From Erigeron canadensis (lineage: Eukaryota; Streptophyta; Magnoliopsida; Asterales; Asteraceae), in assembly GCF_010389155.1 (NCBI RefSeq), contig NC_057769.1:34271548-34335547 (forward strand): 64,000 nt of DNA, written 5' to 3'. Below are positions 47,635-59,895 of the stretch, one piece after another. The first letter of the stretch is position 1. Every line of letters starts with the position of its first letter. A program made the position numbers and the translations under genes. Below the pieces are notes generated by a model. The model saw only the letters and a program-made list of their open reading frames with translations. It searched no databases and was not told the origin of the DNA.

Positions 47635-48498
47635 ATGGAAGCTCATCAAGATGATGATTATAGTTTGATCATGGAAGAATCACGGAACATGATCATCAAG
47701 GGAAAACGAACCAAGCGTCCAAGGCCCTCTTCCCCTCTTGCCCTAACCATGGCTTCTACATCTTCCACCGCGACTACCGCTAGTGATCAAGATGGGGATA
47801 TAGAAAACCCTAGTAATAATAACTTCTTCAACATGCCATCAAGCTCGATTGAATTCACTAAAATTACACAAGATAACGACGAAGAAGACATGGCAAATTG
47901 CTTGATTCTTCTGGCTCAGGGTCAGTCCTCGTCACCCCCTCCACCACACAAGGGGGTGGTGGAGGTGACGAGGACTTCAGGGTTTTATGTTTACGAATGT
48001 AAAACATGTAATCGTGGGTTCTCCTCGTTTCAAGCCCTTGGTGGTCATAGAGCAAGTCACAAGAAACCCCCAAAGGCTAATTTGGAGGACACCATTAGGC
48101 CAAACATGATGAAAAAAGATGTGGATGGTCTTCATAGCTCTACAACGCTATCTCTTCAAATTGGTTCGAACCAATTGATTCAATGTAACCCTGGTAACTC
48201 CGTTAAGGTAGCCAAGATTCATGAATGCTCGATATGTAGTGCTGAATTTGCTTCTGGTCAAGCACTCGGTGGTCATATGAGGCGACATAGGTCCATGCCA
48301 CCCATGGCTGGTACATCTACAAGTTGTGGTGATTCGAGTGGATGTCAAGAATCCAAGAAACCAAAAACCCTATTATCGTTGGACTTGAATCTTCCTGCTC
48401 CAAGCGAAGACGATCAAAAGGAAATGAAGTTCCCATTTCGGTCAAAAGATCAAATGATCGTGTTCTCAAATTCGTCACTAGTTCATTGTCATTTCTGA
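47635..48498 (+). CDS. ZAT-type C2H2 zinc-finger transcriptional repressor, 287 aa
   Basis: Single exon, as usual in this family. Two plant-type C2H2 fingers, each with the QALGGH DNA-binding motif: Cys122/Cys125/His138/His142 ([14 protein letters not shown]) and Cys198/Cys201/His214/His218 ([14 protein letters not shown]). A basic nuclear-localisation B-box [10 protein letters not shown] is at 22-31. A leucine-rich L-box [12 protein letters not shown] is at about 84-95. An EAR repression motif LDLNLP is at 249-254. This is the ZAT5-like layout of C1-2i repressors, which bind A(G/C)T-type sites and recruit TOPLESS or SAP18 corepressors in stress and developmental responses. The start at 47635 is followed by a normal acidic N-terminus. 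A 20-bp hairpin (47925-47975) lies between L-box and finger 1. Exact ortholog not assigned. Confidence 0.93.
   Translation: MEAHQDDDYSLIMEESRNMIIKGKRTKRPRPSSPLALTMASTSSTATTASDQDGDIENPSNNNFFNMPSSSIEFTKITQDNDEEDMANCLILLAQGQSSSPPPPHKGVVEVTRTSGFYVYECKTCNRGFSSFQALGGHRASHKKPPKANLEDTIRPNMMKKDVDGLHSSTTLSLQIGSNQLIQCNPGNSVKVAKIHECSICSAEFASGQALGGHMRRHRSMPPMAGTSTSCGDSSGCQESKKPKTLLSLDLNLPAPSEDDQKEMKFPFRSKDQMIVFSNSSLVHCHF
47925..47975 (+). repeat. Strong inverted repeat inside the ZAT coding sequence
   Basis: GTGGTGGAGGTGACGAGGAC (47956-47975) is the exact inverse of 47925-47947 apart from a 3-nt CCC bulge; the loop is 8 nt. It encodes the [16 protein letters not shown] linker between L-box and finger 1. 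Such a stem should be stable in the mRNA. Confidence 0.9.
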
Positions 48499-51400
48499 AT
48501 TCAAATATGTTACATATGATTCTTTAATTTTTATTCATCCAATTCATACATAGCTAGTTAATTTGATAATTATAATGTAAAGTGATTCTTGAAAATTAAT
48601 TCATTTAGTTATTTGTTAATATATATAATTGACGATCGGCATGATTGAATTCTTTGAAGACATGTGGTTCATTACGTACAACTCATACATTCCTTGTTTT
48701 CATGTTCTATTTTGTACCAAGCATTTCTTCATTCTAAAGCAAAGAAACGTTTGTCTTGACACTTGACAGATACATGATTAATAATTAAATTAAATAGACT
48801 TTTCTTTACTATATATATAGTGATCATAGTCATAAGTAAATGCCAAAAATTTTGTGTATAATTGAAATTTTTGGTACGTATATATTTACATGAAATTATA
48901 TATAAATATAGCGTTTTCGTTACAATTTCTTTATTGTTACTGTATTTTTATTTTTTGGAAAAAAAAAATACACTAAAACTTACACACGCATATGTTAGAA
49001 GGAAAGAAACAACATAACACTTGATAGAGATTTGTGATTTTACTTGTTCGTGTAGTATTTATTAATCGATTAGTAATAATTTTATATCTTTTTATATATA
49101 TATAATCGAACAAGTCAGTATAACTAGTTTTGAGATAAAAATTATAAAAATTTACAAGAATATAAAATGTGCGTACCATAAGAACATTTTATATATTGAT
49201 CTGAAAGTATAGATTCTATATATACTTATGATCGAAATATTGGTGAGGATAAATTTTTTGATTTACTTCATTTGTTCTTTTCATAAAAATTAATTTAAAA
49301 TAGAGTAGTATGAATGGAAGGGGACTAGACTCTAGAGTGCCATAATTCACGGTGACAGTAGCTTCACATAAAAGTTTGGTACTTTTAGTTGGTTTTTCCC
49401 TTGTGGGCTGGTGATTCCTGTGATCACTAAATGCCAAAGGCCTATAAACGCGGCTACAAGTTTTAACCTTTTAAAAGGGTGGACGGAGTGGGTAGGGGAG
49501 GGAACCAGTACTGGTTGGCACACTACGCCGACCCTTTGGTACCGGTGGGGTGAGGAGGAAAGTGAAGAGCGTCGTGCCTATTCCTATGCCTATTCATCCG
49601 ACCGTTACGATGTTAAAAAAAGGAAAAAAGTCACAGGAGCCCACCACAAACGGCTCTCTTCTTTCTCTCTCTCTCTCTCTTTCTCTTCTTCTTTTTTTTT
49701 TTTCTTTCTTTCTTTCTTTCACTGCCTCTGTTCGACTTTCTTTCTTTCTCTTTTCTTTTATTTTTTCATTCAATCCATAAATAAAAAGGGTGGGGAGGGG
49801 AGGAGAGGAGTGGGGAAGCTCACCCCCACCCTAATATGAAACATTTGTGCTGAATACTCATACTATGTTAAACAATTAGTTTTAAAAAATAATTAAATAA
49901 AAAATCTAGATATCCGATATAGCCTTACAATTTAAATCTTAATTGGTATTAATCTTATTTTACAAACTTTTCATTTATTTATAATCTCTATATTGGTTAC
50001 GTGGTTATTCATTTGTTTGTCAACTCAGCTTAATTTCATTTTATGGTAATATTGTTTTTTTAAAATATGTATTGATAATTAAATGTCTATCTTTTAATGT
50101 TCATGTGACACTTCATTTGCCACATCAGCATTGTCACACTTGTTTTTATTAATTTAAATAGTAAATTTAAAAGACAAAGACAAAATTAAAACAACCTAAT
50201 AGAATGGATAATGTTAAATCAACTTAATTGTATGAGTTAGGTTGATTAATCATTTTTCATAATTATAATAATATCATACATAAACCACTTTATCTAACTT
50301 AATATTTGTTTATTTTTTACAAACTCCAACTCTCACAAGATAATTGATTGTCTTAACTGGCTCCGTTACATCCTTGCTTAGAAAGACGTCTAAAGATTGA
50401 AAAACCTCATATGACTTAATGGGGTTAACAGGTTAGAATTTTTATCTCATATAATAACTAGTTAAACTTCGGATCATTGACTATCTTAAGTTTGTCGTGA
50501 ATTACAATTTATGAAATTTATGAGATTAATCAATTAATGCTGAAATTCATTAAGGTTAAGACAAGCTTGATTAACACGCAAACAGAACCGTGTTTGGTTA
50601 CTCCGATTAAATGACTTCATCAATAGGGAAAGACGTGGCCGGTTTGACAAAATATTATTTGTGGTTAGAATTATATCCTTCCAAAGATGTTTCGGAGTTG
50701 GAGTTTGGTTTTTAAACTTGTTCAAGTTACTCAGATTAATGTTTGAAATTGAATTTTCGAGGTTTTCTTAAAAATAATAATAATAATAAAAATCAAAGTA
50801 TTACTTTGTCCATGTTATGTGTATTTTTAGGGGACCATCTTATAAATAATTTGGTTACTATTAAAATTAGGGAAATGATAATCGTATCATAATATTTGAT
50901 ATACTTACCACACTGTATAAGTATGTAATGCACAACAGGCGGTAAATTTATTAAATGTTGTAGTACGAATATCACTTTCCTTAAAATTACCGTGTTAAGT
51001 CGATTGAAGTGGCATGGAGTCCATGATAGGAGACAATGTCTCTTGGAGACCAGTGTCCGATCATTGGGACAAATGACTTTTTGTCACTAATTTATCGTTA
51101 TGTTGATGGAAATACAGGTTATTAATAATTTTTCAACTCAAATATTGACATGTCTATTGAATGAGGGATATATTGATTGAATATTTGAGAATATCATGGA
51201 CATTCTTTGTCGTCTACTAGAAACTAGTACTTGCTATGAGATGTCTTATGCGATATGCCATGAGCTTGTTGAAAGTGGTAAATAAAAGCCATTTTAGTGA
51301 GTTGCGTCTATGACTTGGACTAGAACACAGTACCCGTGTCAACCTTTAAGTCAACTTATTTCATCTCCATTAACCGGAAGGAATCAGTGAGGCACCATAT

Positions 51401-51847
51401 TGAATCAACTTTGATAAGCATCCTCAAATATCCTCATGGCGTAGTAAGAGTGAGATGGGTAATCAGGTCCACTAAGGTGGCAAATTGGGTTGATTGTGTG
51501 CTTGTTCTTAAATCCCTTCTAAGGCCCAACCTTGTGAATTAAGCCCATTATGTCTGTTACATAACATATGATCATGAGAAGGCGAGAAGCAAAATTCTAG
51601 TATTTAAGAGCCTCCCCACCATCTATCCTCCCAATCTTTAATCGACTCACCAGATGTCTCATTGTCTCCTTTCTTTTAAACTTAGCATAGAGATCAATAT
51701 TAAACTTTAAAATTGGTAACTTTCTAATAGTATTATTTCAATTACTCATCATTAGGACGGATTTCAGCATGTGCAATACAACCAATCGAAGCCCAAACTT
51801 CACAGCGAGCCTATACTCTAAATCCAATGTATTTATTTAGTTATAGG
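48499..51847. other. Intergenic DNA downstream of the ZAT gene
   Basis: About 48499-48700 is probably ZAT 3' UTR. At about 49660-49750 there is a strong pyrimidine tract (CT, TTC and CTTT runs), flanked by GC-rich GGTGGGGTGAGGAGG and GGGGAGGGGAGGAGAGGAG; the 142-codon open frame there is low complexity. No gene found up to 51847. Confidence 0.5.
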
Positions 51848-52085
51848 TGAAAATAGGGGGGTTTTGGAAAAACAGATTAAAAAAACCTGTTCCCTGTCCG
51901 GTCAAACCCGGCTTTGACCAAAACTGGCTTCGGTTTTGGAAAATCCGACAGTTTGGAACTGGTTCGGGTATTCGGGAAAAACCGGGAAAACCCCGTTAAA
52001 ATAAAGGATCCACGTTGACTAGAAACCGGTTTTGGTTTGGGTAGAACCCGCTTTTGGGCACGACTATATCCCAACTTGCTATCCA
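51848..52085. mobile_element. Possible CCGGTT-rich foldback element
   Basis: Repeated CCGGTT/AACCCG/GGGAAAACC motifs, with AAACCGGTTTTGG and TTTGACCAAAACTGGC in opposite orientations. Resembles the subterminal parts of the other motif-filled hAT elements. No termini or target duplication identified; the open frame on the minus strand is a by-product. Confidence 0.35.
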
Positions 52086-52881
52086 AAAAATTCCGATCAA
52101 TGATTCAGAATAAGGCACTGAGTTTTATTAACTGTGTCCCCGTATCTAAACTAGTTTGACTAAGAATTAATGAATTATATAAATTTTTATCTATGGGGAC
52201 TACTACTACATTTTAGTTGTTGCACAGGGGCTAAAACCCAGGGGACGTCCCTGCTCATTATGTCCCATACTCCCATAGTATTAAATTGAAATCATCATTA
52301 TGCCACATAATCTTGTACCAAATTGCGCTTAAAAATTTCCAGAATCGGTTCTTGCTCCAACCAAATGAGTAAATGATATCACCTTTCATGCTTTAAGACG
52401 AGGAAATCCGAAGGAGATGACACGTATGAAGAATCATCATCTTCTACCATTTACTATGAAAATTCATAGTATAATTTGCGGGTTGCAAAGTTAAGGCAAA
52501 GGTAATGATATCGATCAAATATTCATTAACAAAGAAGCTAAATTTCAAAAGCAACATAACTAATACTCCTCATACTAGCTGGGGAAAAAAAAACTCATGG
52601 CACATTTTAAATTTCCGAGTTATATACAGAACACACTTGAATAAATAAAGCATTTCTTTCTGAGTTATACTTGACATAGAGAAGCACAGACAACTTTACA
52701 AACACTATATTAGATGCTTAATTTCCTTCTGGGATCACTCTTACAGGATAATATCAACTTCGAAACTAGCTTTGTTAACTGGTTACCTTAATGACTTGCA
52801 TGGACGTTGAAGTTTTTCATGGAGAAAAAGGTCAGCAAATAGATTGAATCATCAAGACCGATCAAGAACATGAGCCGTCTT

Positions 52882-55800
52882 CTATGAGCAACAGATATTG
52901 GTAGGTGCACTTTGGGTCTCCGGTTTTTGCTTCAATATATTTCTCTTTACCATAGTTGATCCTTCTTCTAAGAGGCTAGGAACCTCCATTATCTGTGTTA
53001 TCAGCAAGAAGTAAGCACAGATTATCGATCTACTCAAGACTTATTTTTTCTAAAATGGGGACATCTGCTTTCTATCAACTTTAATGGAATATAAGATGTA
53101 CAAGTAATATGTTGGCGTCTTACGCCCTATGTCAATGTAGTGATATTTATACAACAAATATTAGCCATTCACAAAAACTGACATGAACTATTCACCAAAC
53201 AACTTGTTATATAATTTACACATGTATGTCTAACAAATTGCAAAAAACTGACATGAACTTGATACGAATCATGGGCAGAAGGGACAGAATGGACAGAATG
53301 GGCTGAATGGACAGAATGGGCTTAATGAGCAGAATGGGCCAAAGTCAAGGGATCAGGTTTGTCGAGACTACAGCCGAAGGAAAAAAGACGCAGAAGTGAA
53401 GGGGGGTTGAATGTTCAATTTAATAATTAATTAATATTAGGAATTACTTGTACACCAAGTTAGGGTGAAACCTGGTTTGGTTAAATAAGGCCATCGTTTT
53501 TAGGGATTGAGTTTATTATTATTGTTCTAAGGAACTTAGGGGCTACTGGAGCTTTATTCCAGCTATTCAATTAATCGTAACAGCCAACTTCTGTTGGTAT
53601 TTGTCGTGACTTGCTTGTGTGATTGGTCTAGAATTGCTGTTGTTCTGTTTGTTCTTATCAGAACTATTGTATGATTTCTGTTTTGGATGGATGATACAGT
53701 TTATTTGCCCCAACATGACGTCAAGAAGGCATCAACTCCAAGTCACTTTGCCACATCAGAAAAGTCAACACGGTCAAAGTTACCGACACATAAGCTGTTG
53801 TGTTACAAATTTTAACAGGGTGGGCTGGGCTAGAGTACCTTGGAGTGTAATATTAAAAAGCTTGTTGCCTTTTTATGGCTGAAATCAAAGATGGTTAACC
53901 GAAACAAAAATCATAACAAAGATGGTTACCCCATTTTTGTCATTACATAACCCAAGGATTCATTCAGATTTCAAGACTTCATTAATTTAGCAAGGGATTT
54001 AAAATCGGATAATTACCTTTAGTGCAAGCTCTTCAAAGCATTGCTGTACATTTTCCCGAGTTCTGGCACTACATTCAAGAAATAAACAATTGAGCTCTTT
54101 CGCAAGAGCAATGCCTTCTTCCCTGCTCACAAATCTTTCAGTGTCCTGCAACAGCATTCACAGCTTTACAACTTTGCGACTTCACAACTTCATATACTGA
54201 CGAGGTAAGTAGGTTATGTAAAAAGGGGTCAGCTTAAAATTTGAATATTCAAGAAATGGCTGCAATTTGTCAATTCAGAAGTATATTGTCCTTGAAAAGA
54301 GGCTGGGTAACAAGTTGGATCAGATGACCCAAAGCAGTTTTGGCTATACATTTAAAACATTCGCCAAATAATAAGTGTGCCACATGTCAGATATGATAAC
54401 ATAAAGCTCATAGTTATCAAGAATTGTTTTGATGAGTAAAATAATATGGGAGGTTTTAGCATTAGAGAATAATTTTTGGCCAATTTCAAGCAGTGCATTA
54501 ATCCGCTAGTAATATTTTTAGTCTATCCATTTGACATCTTAGGTGAACCATGACTCGCGTCAAGTTAGAAGATTGAACTTACCTTGTCAACTTTATTTCC
54601 AACAAGCATCTTGACACAATCCTGATTCGTAGAGTAAAGGTCAATTTCTTTAGCCCATATGTCTGATAGGTTTGTGAATGTCTCTCTTCTTGTAACATCA
54701 TACACTATAAAGCATACAGAGTTAGACATATCACTATATCGTCAATCAAACTCATACAATTATGCTTACTAAAATGACAACATTTTGAAACAAGCATGAT
54801 GTTGAAAATTTCATTCCACCTTTTTCGATGAACTAATGAAATACTCTTTGGTCCACAAAAATGCAGACATGACACATGGTATGATAAGAGTGTCAAACAG
54901 AAATGATCAAATACCTAAATCATCCAACAAAGCTAAAAAGATGCATTAACTATAAACCACAATCAATTTCACAAAAGTGCAGTTATCTTTTCCATTTTTT
55001 TGACGTTGTATTACCTTATCAGGAAAATTTCCTTTTCTTGTAAGACAGGATATAAGGTAGTAATATATTATCGAAAAATGTATTCATACTTCCAATAATG
55101 CTCGACTACTAGAATATGTATGGAACAATGACGCAAAAGTAGCACATACCTAAAATAATCCCTTGGGCACCCCTGTAGTAAGAACTTGTCAATGTTCTAA
55201 ATCTCTCTTGTCCAGCTACAACAACAAAGTTTATCAAATCACATGAGTGTGACACTTCTATTTGTAGGCGGGTAACTTGTCAAAAATATACTACATAGGA
55301 ATCATGTCCATATAGTATTGAAAATACTTACCAGTGTCCCAAATTGTAAGTTTTAATCTTTTTCCACCAACTGTAAGTTGCTTGATTTTGAAGTCAACAC
55401 CTGGCGAATACAAACATGTACGTAAATAAGTACGATCTAAAGCCGCTTATACATATACGTGACTACATTTAACGAAACGGAAAATGAATAAGAAACACAC
55501 TTCCTCTGCCATTCTGCCCTACAGAAGGCAGCTAGCCTTTGACTTTGAAGGTCAAACAAATTACTAATAGTCAAAATTACAAGATGGACTACCGATATAA
55601 AGTTTTAAAATTTCTCAAAAAGCTGACATCCAGATTCTAGCCTATAAAAGCCAATAAAATCTAAAACATAGTATCTACTTACGACACGGGCACATAAAGT
55701 TTTTGGGCAGCCATGTCGTTGTCGTTCAGCGATGGATTTGTAGTCGTGTTATTAAAGTTCATAAATTACAGGGTTCGAGTATTGTCAAAATCCTAACGTC

Positions 55801-56251
55801 TTAAATATGATATAACTGTCTTAAATAAAGGAACAAAGTTTTGAACTACAAAAAATGGGTTAAAAAAAATAATTACCAAAACATAACAGAATAATGATAA
55901 CAGAATTACCAAAACTGATCACCTTCTAAATTATATTGCCACTATTAAAATTCTCACTAGATAAATGACAAAAGGAAAAAAAAAAAACATGATTTACCAA
56001 CAAAAACACATAGAAATTCAACACAGATTCAAATTACATAAAATTCATGTAAACAAACAAAACAAAACAAAAAAAAACGAAATATAAATATAGGTAAAGT
56101 AGAAAAGAATACCAATTGTAGGGGCAAGATGTTGAAAAGAATCATCATCAGAAATGAAACTGACAAGAAGACTACTTTTGCCAACACCAGAATCACCAAT
56201 CAATAAAATCTTAAATGATGCATCATACTGTCCTGACGTTATTGTCCCCAT
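52882..56251 (-). CDS. Rab GTPase, RABC (Rab18-like) family, RABC2-type, 211 aa, 6 exons
   Basis: Exons in transcript order: 56251-56113, 55400-55332, 55215-55150, 54704-54583, 54145-54017, 52992-52882. All have GT-AG borders and stay in frame. The small GTPase cycles between GDP and GTP states to direct vesicle traffic. Nucleotide-binding motifs are intact: P-loop GDSGVGKSS (19-27), switch I Thr in HLAPTIGVDF, WDTAGQERF (67-75), NKVDK (128-132), ECSAR (156-160). The C-terminus NICCS provides paired cysteines (209, 210) for geranylgeranylation. Arabidopsis RABC2 proteins are about 210 residues with the same [24 protein letters not shown] start. The 1-kb last intron carries a solo LTR; intron 1 (about 700 bp) may hold a degraded SINE. 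The 3' UTR probably runs left to about 52600. Confidence 0.95.
53260..53660. mobile_element. Solo LTR, 401 bp, in the last intron of the RABC gene
   Basis: TGATACG at the left and TTATCA at the right give the TG...CA ends with matching TGATA/TATCA. GAACT flanks both sides (53255-53259 and 53661-53665), a perfect 5-bp target duplication. The left third holds a short tandem array of GGACAGAATG-type units (53280-53342). No internal retrotransposon sequence remains, so unequal recombination probably removed it. Copia or gypsy class not decided. Confidence 0.85.
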
Positions 56252-57437
56252 TTTATTTTATCTTTTTTTATAATTATCTAGTTATCTACTACCACTGTAT
56301 GATTTTTGATATATAAAAAATTTTTGAACAAGAAATGATACGAATGAACTTGATTAATGTATATTTGTGAAGGAGAGATTTAATATGAAAAGGAGATAAA
56401 ACAGAAGAATGGTAATGGTAAGGGTATCTAATTCCTTTTGTTAAGTTGAAGAAAGAATAAGAAACTGCTTTTTAAGTCGATGGATTAAAAAATTTAAGAG
56501 AGAATATGTGTGTAATGAGTATGGAACGACACAAGTACAACACAAAAAGATTTTTTTGTTTTCTTTTTTAATTTTTTGAATGGCATATGAATTCCGTTTT
56601 TGCGCGGAACGCACTCCAACATACCCATTACGCCATAGTTTCGTATCATAAAATTTAAGATATATACTCAATAAATAAGAAATGTGGTTTCGTATCATAA
56701 CTTTTAGACATTGAAAGTATGGAATTTTTATCTTGAAATGAAACAAACGTAATGAGGGTTGAAATGTAGTGTAAGTTGATGATGCCAAGTGTTAACAAAA
56801 ATAAGAAATGTGGTTTGAAAAAGTGAATTTAAGATGTTACAAGAAGATTACTTGAAAATATGAATTAAATAGTGTGATACCCGTTCCAAGAGTATCTCAC
56901 AATTATCTATATATTTTAAGTTAGGCATTACAAAATTCTAAAACGTAAAACTTTATTTGAGCAAAAAGTAACATGTATATTTTTAACGACAAATATTAGC
57001 AGTTAGTTTTTAAGTTAGTAATTCGCACATAAAGCATATATACCACAAAGTTTGAAATCCAAATATCTACACTAAAAAGTAAAAACTCTATAGAAGAAAC
57101 CTTATAATCAATTTATCTAGGGTTAAGTGCTACGAAATGTAATTAACTATGACCGAATGTCTATTATGTGCACAAACTATCAGAACCTCTATTGTATCCA
57201 CGAACTTAGTAAAAATATTTAAATCATGTAAATAGTATACGTGGCATCCTATATAAGCGGTCATCTACAAGTTTTTGATTGTCTGGTCATGATTAGTTAC
57301 ATAATTTAAACATTTTTACTAAGTTCACGCATACAATAGAGAATCTGATAGTCATATAATGTTCATAAGTTATTAATTTATTTTTTGTGGGATCATTTTT
57401 TTCATTTATTTTGGGATCAAAGGATTGTATGTAACTA
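56252..57437. other. RABC upstream region
   Basis: AT-rich; the 115-codon minus-strand open frame at 56441-56788 has no family likeness. A foldback pair (about 57180-57360: TATCAGAACCTCTATTGTAT with its degenerate inverse ATACAATAGAGAATCTGATA) marks a small inverted repeat of unknown origin. Confidence 0.5.
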
Positions 57438-58009
57438 CTAGAATGAAGACATGTGCGATGCACGACTTGAGCTTTTCGTTTGTTTTGTGCTTATGGTGAG
57501 GTTTGTTTGTTTATAATGAGGCTTACGAACCATCTTGGATAAGAATGTATTGTCAAATGTGACGGTTGTTGGCTACAAGGATTACTAATACAGAAGAGAA
57601 GACATTATAAAGGATAGATTAAAGATGATCAGATAAATTGGTAATACTTCATTTAGGCTCTAATTCTTGGGCTACACTAATTTTTGGACATAGTGAGTAA
57701 TTAACTAATGCTTAATATAACTTACTAAGTAATATCATAAATTTCATCATTAATAACTGATAAAGTAAACTTGCATTGCCACGTTATTGCAATGACAATA
57801 TTTCTTTTTCACTTGGATTGTCATGATCATGGTAACAAAAGGGTGTAAATTAAAATAGAACATTGTCTGATCTTGTACTGCATGCAACACGTTATTACCG
57901 GATAGGTAGATTTATGATAATATACCATCATACTAAACCATAGTTAAAGGTGAACAAAATTGTATGATGGTTATATTAACGATAGACGGTTGGTCCCCCC
58001 CCCCCCCAA

Positions 58010-58366
58010 TCATCTGGTGCATACTAAAGAACAACAATCGGGTTTCAGATTCTCCTTCTTCACCTGGTTCCAATTTTGTGCTTTGAATTTCCGGGGCCTT
58101 AAAAGATATCTTCTTCTTATGGTAGTTTGTTGAGTGTCACTATCAACTATTTCATCATTTGAAGAATTGACTTGTTGTGTTTCATCATTGTTCTCTTCTT
58201 CGGTCTCATGGTCTAGTTGTTGGACCCCATCCATGTTGACATTCATGCCTTCGTCTATCTCATTTTCCGTTGTTTGATCCATATCATTTTCTGATTCATT
58301 ACTTGTATGTTCGTTAATGTGTTTGATAACTATAAGCATGCTTATAAAGGACATCAAGTATAACAA
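58010..58366 (-). CDS. Acidic 118-codon ORF of unknown function inside the Helitron
   Basis: The middle is strongly acidic and rich in Asn/Glu/Gln (ESENDMDQTTENEIDEG, DHETEEENNDETQQVN), then comes a basic patch RRRYLLRPRK. No known domain recognised. Composition looks like a disordered tail exon, not random AT-rich translation. It sits downstream of the helicase in the same orientation, so it could be the last exon of an element-encoded or captured gene. A hydrophobic start MLYLMSFISMLIVI may be intron read-through. Confidence 0.35.
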   Translation of the reverse strand: MLYLMSFISMLIVIKHINEHTSNESENDMDQTTENEIDEGMNVNMDGVQQLDHETEEENNDETQQVNSSNDEIVDSDTQQTTIRRRYLLRPRKFKAQNWNQVKKENLKPDCCSLVCTR

Positions 58367-58784
58367 TCATAATCAAATATGAAGTAAATTATCTCAGTAA
58401 ACTAATATTATTTCATGTGCAGATTACCACTTACTAATGATGGTATACCAAATGACTATTCCATTTGTTAACGCTATTAATTACTAACGTTTCATTCATT
58501 ATAATGTATTAACTACCATACTAATTCACATAAAATGAAGTTGCATTGGTATATCATTGAAAGGCTTACATTACCCTAATATAGGAATGGTTACAAAGCA
58601 AATTTCATTCAAATTTAGTATCTCCATAGATATAAATATAGACATAAATGCACCGTTATTGAAGAATGGATATAGACGTCGTTACAGATTATGTATTATG
58701 TATAGTCATACCTTGATCACGTGGGTCTGGATATTTGGGTTATATTGATAGAGGGGTGTCCTTTTTGTATTCTCTTATGAAAAG

Positions 58785-59259
58785 CTATGTAGTCGATTTC
58801 GGTGGTATACCAGTGGTATACTAGTGATATTTCGGTTTTCGGTCCTCCACTGGTATACCGGTATAGATTTTTGTCTACAATTTCGGTACCGATATTTTCA
58901 GTGAAGTTTATCGAAATCTCACCGAAATCAGTCAAATTTCGGTGGTATACCAGTTTTTCAGATTTTTTTTATTAAATTATTTTTGTCCAAACTAAAAAAC
59001 AACATAAGAAACACTAAAATTTTGAAGTATTAACACTATTCTATCAAATATTGACACTTTTAAGCTTGACTTTGATATTTAGATTGAGTATTAACTTAAT
59101 ATACTTGATGTGTGTATAATTGCAATCTTTTTGGTATATATATAATTTTATATAACATTTTTCATAATATTACGATTACCGAAATACCACTGAAATAACC
59201 GATATTTCAAATACCAGTCCTTGACCGAAACACCGAAATTTTGGTCCTTAACTACTTAG
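58785..59259. mobile_element. hAT-like foldback element filled with ATTTCGGT/GGTATACC motifs, perfect 8-bp duplication
   Basis: ATGAAAAG flanks both sides (58777-58784 and 59260-59267). Termini CTATGTAGT and, inverted, CTAAGTAGT. Both ends carry repeated ATTTCGGTGGTATACCAGT-like units around an AT-rich core of about 200 bp. Inserted in the large Helitron. No ORF. Confidence 0.85.
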
Positions 59260-59895
59260 ATGAAAAGAATGCTTATTGTTATGTTGTCTTCTTCGTCTTC
59301 GGAGTCCTCAATATAGGAGGCAGTCTTTTATTGGGGCGTGATAGTAACTAAATTTGTTAAAATCTTTTATTCGAAATGCATTGACTTCTATAACAATATT
59401 TCTTATAAATGAAAATAGCATTGTTTTTTATAGATTGCAGGAATCATTCTATTGTGTTATCACTTAACCAAACTAAATTAATTAAGGCCATGTAATATTA
59501 CAATTAATGAATGATTTATACATATGTAATCTATATCAATGTAACATGAAATATGAATTGGTTTTATATGTCAGTATCTTTTCCCTTCGAGTTTGACTTG
59601 TTGTGTAGTAAGGTCAACCTTGTATCATTTGTCTTTGATTTTTTCAAAAATGATTTTCTTTGACTTAATGGGATGTTATCTTCTTCATCTTATGATGTTG
59701 TATCATGCAAGACATGCTTCTTCTTATGCATCACACCTGTTGATTTGTAATGATTAAACACAAAAGATATTTGTAAATTTCCCTAAAAGTAATTTCTTTT
59801 TTTCACAATTTATCATGCAACAATATAAATGATCACATCAAATATGTATATATATATATATATATACTTAGAAGATGATGAATTTATTAAAATGT
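59260..59895. other. Helitron interior, non-coding
   Basis: AT-rich, no recognised frame; (TA)n at about 59848-59866. Probably the region 3' of the helicase exon. Confidence 0.4.

Noticed and set aside
47421..47654. Possible upstream ORF overlapping the ZAT start
   Set aside because: It begins at a TTG, not ATG, and its peptide is CT-tract derived.
49411..49839. 142-codon plus-strand ORF
   Set aside because: Low-complexity translation of a pyrimidine tract (SLSLSFSSSFFFFF); no domain.
57998..58010. Run of 12-13 cytosines as a possible functional element
   Set aside because: Homopolymer of this length may be a sequencing or assembly weak point; no further structure around it.
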